From contig NZ_BMQT01000009.1 of the NCBI RefSeq assembly GCF_014648255.1, forward strand, positions 1 through 64,000: a stretch of 64,000 nt of DNA, written 5' to 3'. The notes below the pieces were generated by a model, which was not told the origin of the DNA, did not search any database, and saw only the letters and a program-made list of their open reading frames with translations. This DNA is from Nocardioides albus (lineage in GTDB: Bacteria; Actinomycetota; Actinomycetes; Propionibacteriales; Nocardioidaceae). Shown here piece by piece: positions 7,988 to 15,338 of the stretch (position 1 is its first letter; every line of letters begins with the position of its first letter). The position numbers and the translations under genes are program-made.

Positions 7988-9223
7988 TCACGGCCGGAGC
8001 CGGGCCCTCCCGCGCAGATCGGCGACGGACGCCGCACCCATGAGCTGCATCGTCCGTGTCATCTCGGAACGGAAGAGGTCGAGCGCGCGGCCCACTCCGC
8101 GCTCGCCTCCTGCCATCAGGCCGTAGAGGTAGGCACGACCCACCATGCAGGCGTCGGCCCCCATCCCCAGCGCGGCCACGATGTCGGCGCCCGAGAGGAT
8201 CCCGGTGTCCAGGAACACCTGGCAGCGACCGTCCACGGCATCCACGACAGCGGGGAGCAGCTCCAGAGGCGTAGCGGCTCGATCGAGCTGTCGACCACCG
8301 TGGTTCGAGACGACGATGCCGTCCACACCGGCGTCGACCACCAGCCGGACGTCCTCGACCGATTGCAGACCCTTCACGACGAGGTTGCCGGCCCACTGGT
8401 CGCGGAGCCAGGCGAGGTCCTCGAAGGTCAGCGCGGGATCGAACATCGTGTCCACCAGCTCAGCGACCGTGCCGTCGAAGGATCGCAGGGCAGCGAACTC
8501 CAAGGGCTCGGTGGTCAACAGGTTCGCCCACCACGAGGGGTGCCTGGACATGTCGAGCAAGGTCCGAAGGTTGAGCGTCGGAGGGATGGTCAGTCCGTTG
8601 CGCGCGTCTCTCAGCCTGTTGCCCGCCACCGGGGTGTCGACTGTCAGGACGAGCGTGTCGTACCCCGCCGTACGGGCTGATTCGACCAGCTCGAGCGTCG
8701 CGGCGCGGTCTTTCCACAGGTAGAGCTGGAACCAGTTCCGGCCGGTCGGTGCGGCGGCCATGAGGTCGGCCGGTGACGTGGTGCCCATCGTCGACAGCGT
8801 GTACGGGATCCCTGCGGTCGCGGCCGCGCGAGCCACCGCGGGCTCGCCCTCGTGGTGCATCATCCGGGTGAACCCCGTCGGCGCCAGGATGAGAGGGAGG
8901 TCCGACCTGCGCCCCAGGATCGTGGTGCTGGTGTCCACCGAGGTCACGTCACGCAGCACGCGCGCGTCGAGCTCCACCCTCGCGAAGGCATGGCGGGCGC
9001 GCTCCAGACTGAGCCCGGCCTCAGCCGCCCCGTCGACGTAGTCGAAGACCGACCGTGGCGTCCGACGACGCGCGATGTCGGCGAGGTCGGCGACGGTGAG
9101 AGCACGCTGCAACCGACGTGTCAGGCGGTCGGACTCCCAGCGCCGCACGCCCAGCAATGGAGCGAGCTCCTTCCATCGCGGCAGTCTGCGCTGCGTACGA
9201 GGCCTGGACGGTGTGCCGGTCAT
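7988..9223 (-). CDS. FMN-dependent alpha-hydroxy-acid oxidising enzyme (lactate dehydrogenase/oxidase type)
   Basis: A 411-residue member of the FMN 2-hydroxyacid oxidase family (LldD, glycolate oxidase, lactate 2-monooxygenase). Seen: FDYVDGAAEAG near the N terminus, LAPTGFTRMMHHEGE, the NWFQLYLWKDR strand, and the active-site block VSNHGGRQLDRA, whose His and Arg are the catalytic base and substrate-carboxylate ligand in this family, followed by VFLDTGILSGADI. Substrate cannot be assigned; lactate or another short 2-hydroxyacid is likely. The ATG at 9223 was chosen because family homology starts shortly after it and the frame upstream crosses the operator region. It converges with the Lrp gene and diverges from a GntR regulator. 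Confidence 0.88.
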   Translation of the reverse strand: MTGTPSRPRTQRRLPRWKELAPLLGVRRWESDRLTRRLQRALTVADLADIARRRTPRSVFDYVDGAAEAGLSLERARHAFARVELDARVLRDVTSVDTSTTILGRRSDLPLILAPTGFTRMMHHEGEPAVARAAATAGIPYTLSTMGTTSPADLMAAAPTGRNWFQLYLWKDRAATLELVESARTAGYDTLVLTVDTPVAGNRLRDARNGLTIPPTLNLRTLLDMSRHPSWWANLLTTEPLEFAALRSFDGTVAELVDTMFDPALTFEDLAWLRDQWAGNLVVKGLQSVEDVRLVVDAGVDGIVVSNHGGRQLDRAATPLELLPAVVDAVDGRCQVFLDTGILSGADIVAALGMGADACMVGRAYLYGLMAGGERGVGRALDLFRSEMTRTMQLMGAASVADLRGRARLRP

Positions 9224-9291
9224 GAGTGCCTGCCCTTCTCGCTCAGCGCTTGGTGCGTGCCGCTCCGTGCACCACGGGACCCGTCGCTGCT

Positions 9292-9323
9292 TTGTGTCAC
9301 AATTGCGACGGATTGTGACACAA
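9292..9323. promoter_or_regulatory. twin FadR-type GntR operators
   Basis: TTGTGTCACAAT (9292-9303) and ATTGTGACACAA (9312-9323) form a perfect 12-bp inverted repeat with an 8-bp spacer. Each arm is also a self-palindrome (TTGTG-N-CACAA) fitting the FadR-subfamily consensus TNGT-N3-ACNA, with centres 21 bp, about two helical turns, apart. The site lies between the divergent hydroxyacid oxidase and GntR genes, so it probably binds the GntR protein and controls both. Confidence 0.75.
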
Positions 9324-9398
9324 TCGCCAGACGCCGACAAGAGGATCGTCGTGCCGGTCGTCCGTCGGTCCAGGCACCGACGATGAGAGGATCGATGC

Positions 9399-10070
9399 AT
9401 GACGTCCGCTGACGGTTCCGGAGGGACGCCCCTGAGGGTCAGCGCTCCCGATCGCATCGTGGCCACACTTCGGGCGGATCTCCTCAACGGGAACATCGCC
9501 CCCGGCGAGCATCTGCGCGAGGAGCAGCTGACCGCGCGTTTCGACGCCGGCCGCCACACCGTTCGTGCGGCGATCAAGCAGCTCGCCGCGACGGGGCTCG
9601 TCATCCACGAGCGCCACAAGGGCGCACACGTTCCGGAGCTGACCCGGGAGCGGATCGACACCGTCTTCGAGTTCCGCAGCGTGGTCGAGCTCGGCAGCCT
9701 CCGGATCGCGCTGCGCCGGCACGCGGACCTCTCCCCCGTCGAGTACTCGGTGCGCCGACTCGAGTCCCTGCCGGAAGACACTCCCTGGGGGACGCTCATC
9801 GAGGCTCACGGACGGATTCATCGCGCGATCGTGGAGGCATCCGGCAACCAGCGGCTCGTCGAGGCCCACCAGTCGTGCGAGGACGAGCTACGCCTCCTGC
9901 TCGCCAACCTGCGCCCCGACTTCACCGTCGCCAAGCTCGCCGGCCTCCACCGCGACCTCATGGACAAGCTGCTGATCGACGACGAGTCAGCCGTGGCGGC
10001 GTTGCGTGACGACCTCGAGCACGCCGGACGCGGCGCACTGCTGATGGCGCTGCAACGTCAGCAGCACTGA
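9399..10070 (+). CDS. GntR-family (FadR/FCD) transcriptional regulator
   Basis: A 223-residue regulator. The winged helix-turn-helix is at about residues 15-80 (IVATLRADLLNGNIAPGEHL, then LTARFDAGRHTVRAAIKQL), and an all-helical FCD effector domain follows with AHGRIHRAIVEASGNQRLVEAH, containing His residues typical of the metal-carboxylate site. The ATG at 9399 is preceded by GAGAGGATC. It is divergent from the 2-hydroxyacid oxidase gene and next to two FadR-type operators, so it likely represses that gene until a hydroxy- or oxo-acid binds. Confidence 0.9.
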   Translation: MTSADGSGGTPLRVSAPDRIVATLRADLLNGNIAPGEHLREEQLTARFDAGRHTVRAAIKQLAATGLVIHERHKGAHVPELTRERIDTVFEFRSVVELGSLRIALRRHADLSPVEYSVRRLESLPEDTPWGTLIEAHGRIHRAIVEASGNQRLVEAHQSCEDELRLLLANLRPDFTVAKLAGLHRDLMDKLLIDDESAVAALRDDLEHAGRGALLMALQRQQH

Positions 10071-10083
10071 CCAGTGCCCTCAG

Positions 10084-10232
10084 GTCGAAGATGATCGCGG
10101 CAGCCAGGCGGGAGTCCGAGCACCCGAACGTCACCGCGAACGGCTTCTGACCCGGAACCACCTCGGCACGGCGACCCCCGGCGAACCCGGTCAGGCGTTG
10201 GACTCCAGCCGGGCCTGGAGAGCGTTCGGTCG
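10084..10232 (-). pseudogene. beta-carbonic anhydrase remnant
   Basis: The space between the convergent GntR and mntP genes holds a decayed fragment on the minus strand. One frame reads GQKPFAVTFGCSDSR then LAAAIIFD (10084 to about 10157), the zinc-site core of beta-carbonic anhydrases with the C-x-D-x-R motif (Cys codon at 10120-10122). In another frame just upstream, ALQARLESNA resembles the family N terminus and ends in a TGA at 10191-10193. Only about 50 of ~200 residues remain, split by a frameshift. Match judged by memory of the family. Confidence 0.6.
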
Positions 10233-10250
10233 ACGGTCAGCCATTCGGCG

Positions 10251-10817
10251 TCAAGCGATGAAGTGCTCGAGGACGATGCGAACACCGATGGCGATGAGGA
10301 CGAGACCGCCGACGATCTCCGCAGGAGTACGGAAGCGAGCGCCGACCCGGTTGCCGATCACCACGCCGACCAGGGACAGCGTGAAGGTCGTGACCGCGAT
10401 GATGAGGATCGCCTGCAGGATCGAGACGTCGAGGACCGCGAACGAGACGCCCACCGCGGCAGCGTCGATACTCGTCGCCACACCGAGGAGCAGGAGACGC
10501 CGTATCCCCAGCTGCACAGCCGTTCCAGCCTCTTCGTCGCCGTCGGACTGGAACGCCTCCCAGATCATCTTCGCCCCGATGGCGGCGAGAAGAGTGAACG
10601 CGATCCAGTGGTCGACCGGGTCGACGTAACGGGAGAATCGTGACGCTACCGCCCAGCCCATCAAGGGCATCGCGGCCTGGAAGCCGGCGAAGACAGCGGC
10701 GACGATGATCGCCTGCCTGAGGTTCCAGCGGCGCAGCCGTAGACCGCAGGTGACCGCGGCGGCGAAGGCATCGGCCGATACGCCGATCCCGATGAGAAAG
10801 ATGGCCCACAAGGACAT
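10251..10817 (-). CDS. mntP: manganese efflux pump MntP
   Basis: A 188-residue membrane protein of the MntP (DUF204) family with six predicted transmembrane helices and two related halves, each carrying the family Asp: IGVSADAFAAAVTCG near the N terminus and LGVATSIDAAAVGVSFA in the second half. The family exports Mn2+ across the cytoplasmic membrane. AGGAG lies ten bases before the ATG. It is divergent, across 73 bp, from an ArsR-type gene whose product keeps a metal-binding motif, suggesting metal-responsive control. Confidence 0.92.
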   Translation of the reverse strand: MSLWAIFLIGIGVSADAFAAAVTCGLRLRRWNLRQAIIVAAVFAGFQAAMPLMGWAVASRFSRYVDPVDHWIAFTLLAAIGAKMIWEAFQSDGDEEAGTAVQLGIRRLLLLGVATSIDAAAVGVSFAVLDVSILQAILIIAVTTFTLSLVGVVIGNRVGARFRTPAEIVGGLVLIAIGVRIVLEHFIA

Positions 10818-10863
10818 GGGAGCTGATCTCCTGACTTAGCGCGTGAAGGTGGAGGGATCGGAG

Positions 10864-10877
10864 GCCACACACGTGGC
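10864..10877. promoter_or_regulatory. candidate operator between mntP and arsR-type gene
   Basis: GCCAC-ACAC-GTGGC is a perfect 5-bp inverted repeat in the 73-bp divergent spacer. It is shorter than classical ArsR 12-2-12 operators, so the assignment to the neighbouring regulator is tentative. Confidence 0.3.
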
Positions 10878-10890
10878 ACACTGCGAGAGG

Positions 10891-11262
10891 ATGGGCATCA
10901 TGGATCCATCAGCAGCCGCGGCGCACGAGCCTGCGACTCGAGGCGAGGCGCCCACGCCCGCTCAGCTCGCCGCGGCGGCGAACACGTTCGCGCTGCTCTC
11001 CAGCCCGCCCCGCCTGCATCTGGTGTGGCTGCTCACGACGGGTGGACACGATGTGGGCACCCTCGCCGCTCGGGTGGGCGTGAGCGTGCCCACGACGAGC
11101 CAGCACCTCAGCAAGCTGCGGCTCGCCGGCATCGTCCGGGCCGTCCGCGACGGACGACGCCATGTGTACGTCGCGGACGACCCGCACGTCGTGGCGCTGG
11201 TGCAGCAGATCTTCGACCACATCGCCGCGGACGGCACGCTCGCTCCGGACCCGCCGCGATGA
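10891..11262 (+). CDS. ArsR/SmtB-family metal sensor repressor
   Basis: About 123 residues with an ArsR winged helix (LSSPPRLHLVWLLTTGGHDVGTLAARVGVS, then VPTTSQHLSKLRLAGIVRAVRDGRRHVYV). The last helix contains D-P-H, then ten residues, then H (DDPHVVALVQQIFDHIA), which matches the alpha-5 metal site D-x-H-x10-H of CzrA/NmtR-type sensors; the fourth ligand position (two residues on) is Ala, with Asp next to it. GAGAGG precedes the ATG at 10891; the ATG at 10900 is an alternative. Divergent from mntP, so it may sense Mn2+ or another divalent ion and control the exporter (inference). Confidence 0.85.
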   Translation: MGIMDPSAAAAHEPATRGEAPTPAQLAAAANTFALLSSPPRLHLVWLLTTGGHDVGTLAARVGVSVPTTSQHLSKLRLAGIVRAVRDGRRHVYVADDPHVVALVQQIFDHIAADGTLAPDPPR

Positions 11263-11348
11263 TCCATCGCCGGCGACGGCGCTACCGCTGGTGCTGATTC
11301 GACGCCTTGGCACGTCGCGTGCTCCTTCCGGTCCGCTGGACCGGAGAC

Positions 11349-11398
11349 GCGAGACGCTTCGACCCAGCACTGTGTGTGCCTTGGGTCGAAGGTCTCGC
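11349..11398. repeat. long imperfect hairpin in the arsR-lysR spacer
   Basis: The 320-bp spacer 11263-11583 has no convincing gene. It contains a near-perfect inverted repeat: GCGAGAC, one unpaired G, CTTCGACCCA, GCAC, a 5-nt loop (TGTGT), GTGC, two unpaired bases, TGGGTCGAAG, GTCTCGC. That is 21 paired positions per arm with two small bulges. No T-tract follows, so it may be an unusual terminator for the ArsR-type gene, a structured RNA element or a mobile palindrome. Confidence 0.65.
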
Positions 11399-11502
11399 CC
11401 GCCCCACCGCGGTGAGGCCGCGCGGCCGGACGCCAGAAGGCGTCAGTATGTCGACCGCGACATTGGGGGCTACTCCCCTTCGATGCGCTCAACCCTGCCA
11501 TA

Positions 11503-11531
11503 CGTTTCGTCAACTGCGCAAGTAACGAACG
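11503..11531. promoter_or_regulatory. possible LysR-type operator/promoter region
   Basis: The ~80 bp before the LysR-type start is less GC-rich than its surroundings and contains CGTTTCGT and ACGAACG in inverted orientation flanking ACTGCGCAAGT. It could be an autoregulatory site; the arms are imperfect. Confidence 0.25.
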
Positions 11532-11583
11532 ATCCGTCGAGAACCGTTGACGGCGCGCCTGCTTTGTCAGTACGGCCGGACGA

Positions 11584-12495
11584 GTGACCATCAGTCCGGT
11601 GGACATCGAAGACACCTGCCGAGCGTTCCTCGCTGTCAGCGAGGCCGGCGGGTTCACGCTCGGGGCGGCCAAGATCGGCGCCCCGCAGCCGGTCGTCAGT
11701 CGGCGTGTCGCTGCGTTGGAAGCGCGCGTGGGTGGCCGAGTCTTCGACCGCTCGGCACAGAACGCGGGCCTCACACCTCTTGGACGCAGACTGCTCCCGT
11801 CCGTACGGCGGGTGATCGAGGCCGTGGACGAACTCGTCACGGCCGCAGATGTAGACGCACCCCGGCGTCTGCGACTGGCGTTTCCTGAAGACGTTCCGAC
11901 CGTTCGCGGTGCGGCGTTGATCAGCGACGCCAAAGAAGAGTCGGTGGACTTGGTGCTGGTCATGGGCGGACCTGAGCGCCGTGCCGAGCTGGTGCGTTCT
12001 GCCATGGTCGATGGCGCACTTCTGCCCGCACCGGACGGCCTCGCGAGGTGGCGAGCGCCGCTGGGGCTGGCGTCGGCCGCGCCGAGTGCGAACACACGAA
12101 TCCACTTGGATCGGCTTCGCCCTGGCCGCCTGGAATGCGACCCGCCCCGGCGGGTCATTCTTTCGCCCGAGGACGATCATGCGTACGTCGGTGACGTGCT
12201 CCGTCGCCACGCCTTCGCGTCCGGCCTACGACCCGACCAGGTGCACGTCGCTGCCCTCGTCTCGGCACTCGCTGACGTCACCACCAGTCACGACCTGCTG
12301 CTGTGCACCGAGCTACAGGCCCGCGAGCTTGCGCTCTCGTGGCACCAGATCGGCGGCATCGTCCTGGCCCGGAACTTCACACTCGAGGTCTGCCGCCGCA
12401 TGGCCCCGGACGGAGTGGGCTGGCCGAGCGCAGAGGCCGGTTGGCTCGATGCCGCGGTCGGGCACGCGCTCGGCTGTCAGCCAGGTGCAGCATGA
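11584..12495 (+). CDS. LysR-family transcriptional regulator
   Basis: About 303 residues beginning at a GTG. The N-terminal helix-turn-helix (about 7-66) has CRAFLAVSEAGGFTLGAAK, PQPVVSRRVAALEARVGGR and VFDRSAQNAGLTPLGRRL, typical for LysR proteins. The C-terminal effector domain is divergent, with a loosely recognisable alpha/beta pattern. Its stop overlaps the start of the beta-lactamase-like gene by four bases (ATGA), so the two are translationally coupled. Classical AmpR regulators are divergent from their target, so this same-strand coupling is unusual. Confidence 0.85.
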   Translation: MTISPVDIEDTCRAFLAVSEAGGFTLGAAKIGAPQPVVSRRVAALEARVGGRVFDRSAQNAGLTPLGRRLLPSVRRVIEAVDELVTAADVDAPRRLRLAFPEDVPTVRGAALISDAKEESVDLVLVMGGPERRAELVRSAMVDGALLPAPDGLARWRAPLGLASAAPSANTRIHLDRLRPGRLECDPPRRVILSPEDDHAYVGDVLRRHAFASGLRPDQVHVAALVSALADVTTSHDLLLCTELQARELALSWHQIGGIVLARNFTLEVCRRMAPDGVGWPSAEAGWLDAAVGHALGCQPGAA

Positions 12496-13415
12496 ACACG
12501 AGCAATAGTCCGAGCCTCGCGGCCGAAGCCGTGCGCGCCCGCGCCGAGCTGGGGTCGGCCGGGCTCTCGGCAAGCCTGCTCGTACGAGATCTCGACCGTG
12601 ATCTCGAGGTCGGCGTCGACCCCGACGACCAGCTCCCGCTCCTGTCGCTGGCGAAGCTACCCATCGCTCTGGCGACTCTCGAACGAATCAGAGTCGGAGA
12701 GCTCGACGGCTCCGCGCCCGTCACGGTGCAGCCAGGCCGGCACGAGGTGCCCGGCCCACAGGGAACCAGCCGCTTCCGCCACCCTGCCACCGTCGCGATC
12801 GACGACCTCGTCTATCTATGCCTGTCGGTCAGCGACAGCCAGGCCGCCGATGCCTTGCTCGCTCTGACACCGCCCGACCAGGTCGCCGAGATCGCGCAGC
12901 GCCTCGGCGTGCCCGTCATCCCGATCCGGCACGGTCTCGGTGAGCTGAGCAACACCGCCGTCGAACGCCTCGAAGAACATCGGACCGGGCTGGGGTACGC
13001 GTTGGCGGCCCGTTCGGTGGACGAGAGGAACAGCAGCCCACTCGGCTGGCTGGACGTCACCCACGCGACCAGCTCGTCGGCCCGTACCTTCGTGGATCTT
13101 CTGGCCGCCATCTGGACCGACGGGTCAGGGATCCACCCGGAGGTCTCGTCTCGACTACGGGCTCTCCTCGCCGCGAACGTCTATCGCCAGCGGCTCGCCC
13201 CTGAGTTCGACAGCGACCTCACGATCTGGTCGTCGAAGACCGGAACCGGCCTCAACCTGCGTCATGAGGTCGGCGTCGCCGAGCACCATGACGGCGCGCG
13301 GATCGCCATCGCGATCCTGTCGCGCAGCCGGGTCGAGGCCGGTGTCCAGCCGGCCGCCGACATCACCCTCGGGCGCGTGGCTCGGCGGCTCCACGATGCC
13401 GTGCGCCGGGCTTGA
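12492..13415 (+). CDS. class A beta-lactamase-like serine hydrolase, apparently cytoplasmic
   Basis: A 307-residue protein with the penicillin-recognising fold motifs in order: S-L-A-K (SxxK) near residue 55, SVSDSQAADAL at the S-D-N position (Asn replaced by Ser), and SSKTGTGLN (KTG) near 245. I cannot find a clear E-x-x-L-N omega-loop motif carrying the deacylating Glu of true class A beta-lactamases. No signal peptide or lipobox is visible: the N terminus is polar (MNTSNSPSLAAEAV), which is odd for an enzyme acting on cell-wall drugs. Coupled to the LysR gene. It may be a hydrolase of another amide or ester rather than a resistance enzyme. Confidence 0.75.
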   Translation: MNTSNSPSLAAEAVRARAELGSAGLSASLLVRDLDRDLEVGVDPDDQLPLLSLAKLPIALATLERIRVGELDGSAPVTVQPGRHEVPGPQGTSRFRHPATVAIDDLVYLCLSVSDSQAADALLALTPPDQVAEIAQRLGVPVIPIRHGLGELSNTAVERLEEHRTGLGYALAARSVDERNSSPLGWLDVTHATSSSARTFVDLLAAIWTDGSGIHPEVSSRLRALLAANVYRQRLAPEFDSDLTIWSSKTGTGLNLRHEVGVAEHHDGARIAIAILSRSRVEAGVQPAADITLGRVARRLHDAVRRA

Positions 13416-13442
13416 GGTGCTGTGGCTGCCGGACGAGGACGT

Positions 13443-14432
13443 CTACGTCCCGTCCGCGATCCGCCCACGGACCATCGCCTCGAGCACAGCCCAGAAGCGG
13501 TCGGTGCGGGCACGCCCCAGGATGAACGGGTTCTCCGCTCGGCGGCCGAGCCCCGCAACCTCTTCGAGCCGCTCGACATTCCCATGATTGGTGAGCACGA
13601 CGTCGATCCCTTCACGCCGCGCCCGGCGTGAAGTCTCGCGGACGGACGTCAGATAGGCCCGTCTGTCCCGAGTCGATCGTGGCAGCCCCATCCCGCCCCA
13701 GAGGATCGCGCGATGACGGCGACCGTTCCAGTGCACCGGGAACGTCGGCGACACGGTGCCGCGGGTGTGGCCTGGCGTGAGCGGGAGTCGGACTGTCGTC
13801 GTGCCCGATCTGAGTTCTTGACCGTCGTGGATCTCCAGATCCCGGTCCGGAGCGACATCCGGCGACTCCTCGGCAACCAAGTCCCAGTCGCGCTTGCTCA
13901 TCAGCACCCTTGCCCCGCACCGGTCGGCGACGAACTGGGCTCCCCCGAAGTGGTCGGCGTGACCGTGGGCGACGATGACCGAGTCGATCGCAGCAGGATT
14001 CATCCCCACTGCGCGAAGGCCTGGCACGAGGATGCCCTCGGCCTCGACCGAGGATTCCAGAGCATCGATCAGCACCACTCCGGCCGAGGTGGCCAGGGCC
14101 GTGGCCTGGACGAAGTCCGTGCCCACGACCGCGACGTCGTCGAATATGCGTACAGGGCGCGGGTCGGGAGCCTTCGGCGGCATCCAACCCGCTCGCTGGG
14201 CGCGCACGACATCGAGCAGTACCGGATCGTCTCCGGCGAGCTCGGCAGCGCGGGCGTAGTACATCTCAGCATCCGGTCGGCGCGGCGGCGTCGAGGCTAC
14301 GGAAGAGCGAGAAGCATCTGCCGGCCGCGCCGGCGTGGCGCACGCAGCGGCAACCGGAATCGTTGCGATCGCCAGGGCCGCGCGCCGGGACAGCACGCCG
14401 CGGCGGATCGGGTCACTCTGCTCATCAGTCAC
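13443..14432 (-). CDS. exported metallo-beta-lactamase-fold hydrolase (Tat/lipoprotein-like signal)
   Basis: About 329 residues from the GTG at 14432; an in-frame ATG at 14504 would add 24 residues but would push the signal sequence away from the N terminus. The twin-arginine region SRRAALAIATIPVAAAC ends in a Cys that could be a lipobox. The mature part has the zinc motif H-x-H-x-D-H (AHGHADHFGG), then TPGHTRGTVSPTF and LTNHGN, as in subclass B3-like and related MBL enzymes. It is convergent with the class A-like gene, 27 bp apart. Substrate unknown; beta-lactam hydrolysis is possible but unproven. Confidence 0.72.
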   Translation of the reverse strand: MTDEQSDPIRRGVLSRRAALAIATIPVAAACATPARPADASRSSVASTPPRRPDAEMYYARAAELAGDDPVLLDVVRAQRAGWMPPKAPDPRPVRIFDDVAVVGTDFVQATALATSAGVVLIDALESSVEAEGILVPGLRAVGMNPAAIDSVIVAHGHADHFGGAQFVADRCGARVLMSKRDWDLVAEESPDVAPDRDLEIHDGQELRSGTTTVRLPLTPGHTRGTVSPTFPVHWNGRRHRAILWGGMGLPRSTRDRRAYLTSVRETSRRARREGIDVVLTNHGNVERLEEVAGLGRRAENPFILGRARTDRFWAVLEAMVRGRIADGT

Positions 14433-14568
14433 ACGGCGATGGTGGCGAAGCGGAAGCAGCTGATCCAATACACCACCGGCGATCCCATGTGAATTCCGCA
14501 TCATCGCAGGTCAGGAGCTGACCATCAGGATGACACCATCGACGATGGCCCGGCGCCCGAGTCGATCA

Positions 14569-15105
14569 TCACTTTCGCCGTGCGCGGTGCCGGCGGACCG
14601 CTGCCCGGTTGGCGCAGCGGACCGAGCAGTAGCGCTGCCGCCCGTTGCGGGTGACGTCCACGACCACCGCAGCGCACGGGTCGCCCGCCGTCTGTCCGGC
14701 AGCGCACCGGCCCAGGCGATGGATGCCCCGAGTGGTCAGATGCAGCGCCGTGCCCACACTGATCACAGCCCTCAGCACGTCGGGAAGCGAGTCGTTGGCG
14801 CTGTCGCGGTAGTGGAGGTGCCACCCCTCCCGCCCATGATCGGTCAGCCGGGGGTACGCGGTCGCCTGCGCCATCAGGTCGTTGAGCAACCGTGCCCGCT
14901 CCCCTGGCTCCTCGGCATCGACGACGCGCAGCCATTCGTCGATCACCAGGCGGGTGCGCAGGTGATCGTCCGGCGACTCGGCGAAGGCCATCGTCATGCC
15001 GAAGGCCCTGGTCCGCGCCTCGATCCCGGCCCGGTCCTCGGGCCAGTCGTCGGCGAGCGAGGCGGCCATGAGCACCGCGTACTCACCGTAAGGGTTGAGA
15101 TGCAT
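14569..15105 (-). CDS. CGNR zinc-finger / ABATE-domain regulator
   Basis: A 178-residue protein whose C terminus has the CGNR zinc-finger layout: Cys in GRCAAGQTAGDPCAAVVVD, then RYCSVRCANRAAVRRHRAR. The N-terminal half fits the ABATE (stress-induced) domain usually found with CGNR, suggesting a transcription regulator, common in actinobacteria. The ATG at 15105 is only 26 bp from the start of a divergent small gene, so transcripts may be nearly leaderless. Function unknown. Confidence 0.8.
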   Translation of the reverse strand: MHLNPYGEYAVLMAASLADDWPEDRAGIEARTRAFGMTMAFAESPDDHLRTRLVIDEWLRVVDAEEPGERARLLNDLMAQATAYPRLTDHGREGWHLHYRDSANDSLPDVLRAVISVGTALHLTTRGIHRLGRCAAGQTAGDPCAAVVVDVTRNGRQRYCSVRCANRAAVRRHRARRK

Positions 15106-15131
15106 AAGACCATTACACCAGGGTGGTGACC

Positions 15132-15326
15132 ATGACGGACATCGCGACAGAGAAGTCCCCGCACGCGGACGGCGCCCACGAGCACGGCTGGCGCACCGAG
15201 TCCAGCCACCAGACCTCGGAGGGGCGGGTCCACTACGTGCGCTGCGCCAGCTGCGGCGTACGTCGCGTGGACCTCCAGCCTGATCCACTCCTACCACCGC
15301 AGCCGCTGAGCCGCAGCCGAGGATGA
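15132..15326 (+). CDS. small conserved CxxC protein
   Basis: A 64-residue protein, MTDIATEKSPHADGAHEHGW at its start, with a conserved-looking core WRTESSHQTSEGRVHYVRC followed by ASCG, so one C-x-x-C knuckle. Similar short proteins next to CGNR genes are known to me from other actinobacteria; the function is not known. GGTGG precedes the ATG at 15132; the ATG at 15123 is an alternative. Divergent from the CGNR gene with a 26-bp gap. Confidence 0.6.
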   Translation: MTDIATEKSPHADGAHEHGWRTESSHQTSEGRVHYVRCASCGVRRVDLQPDPLLPPQPLSRSRG

Positions 15327-15338
15327 CAGCGGACACCG

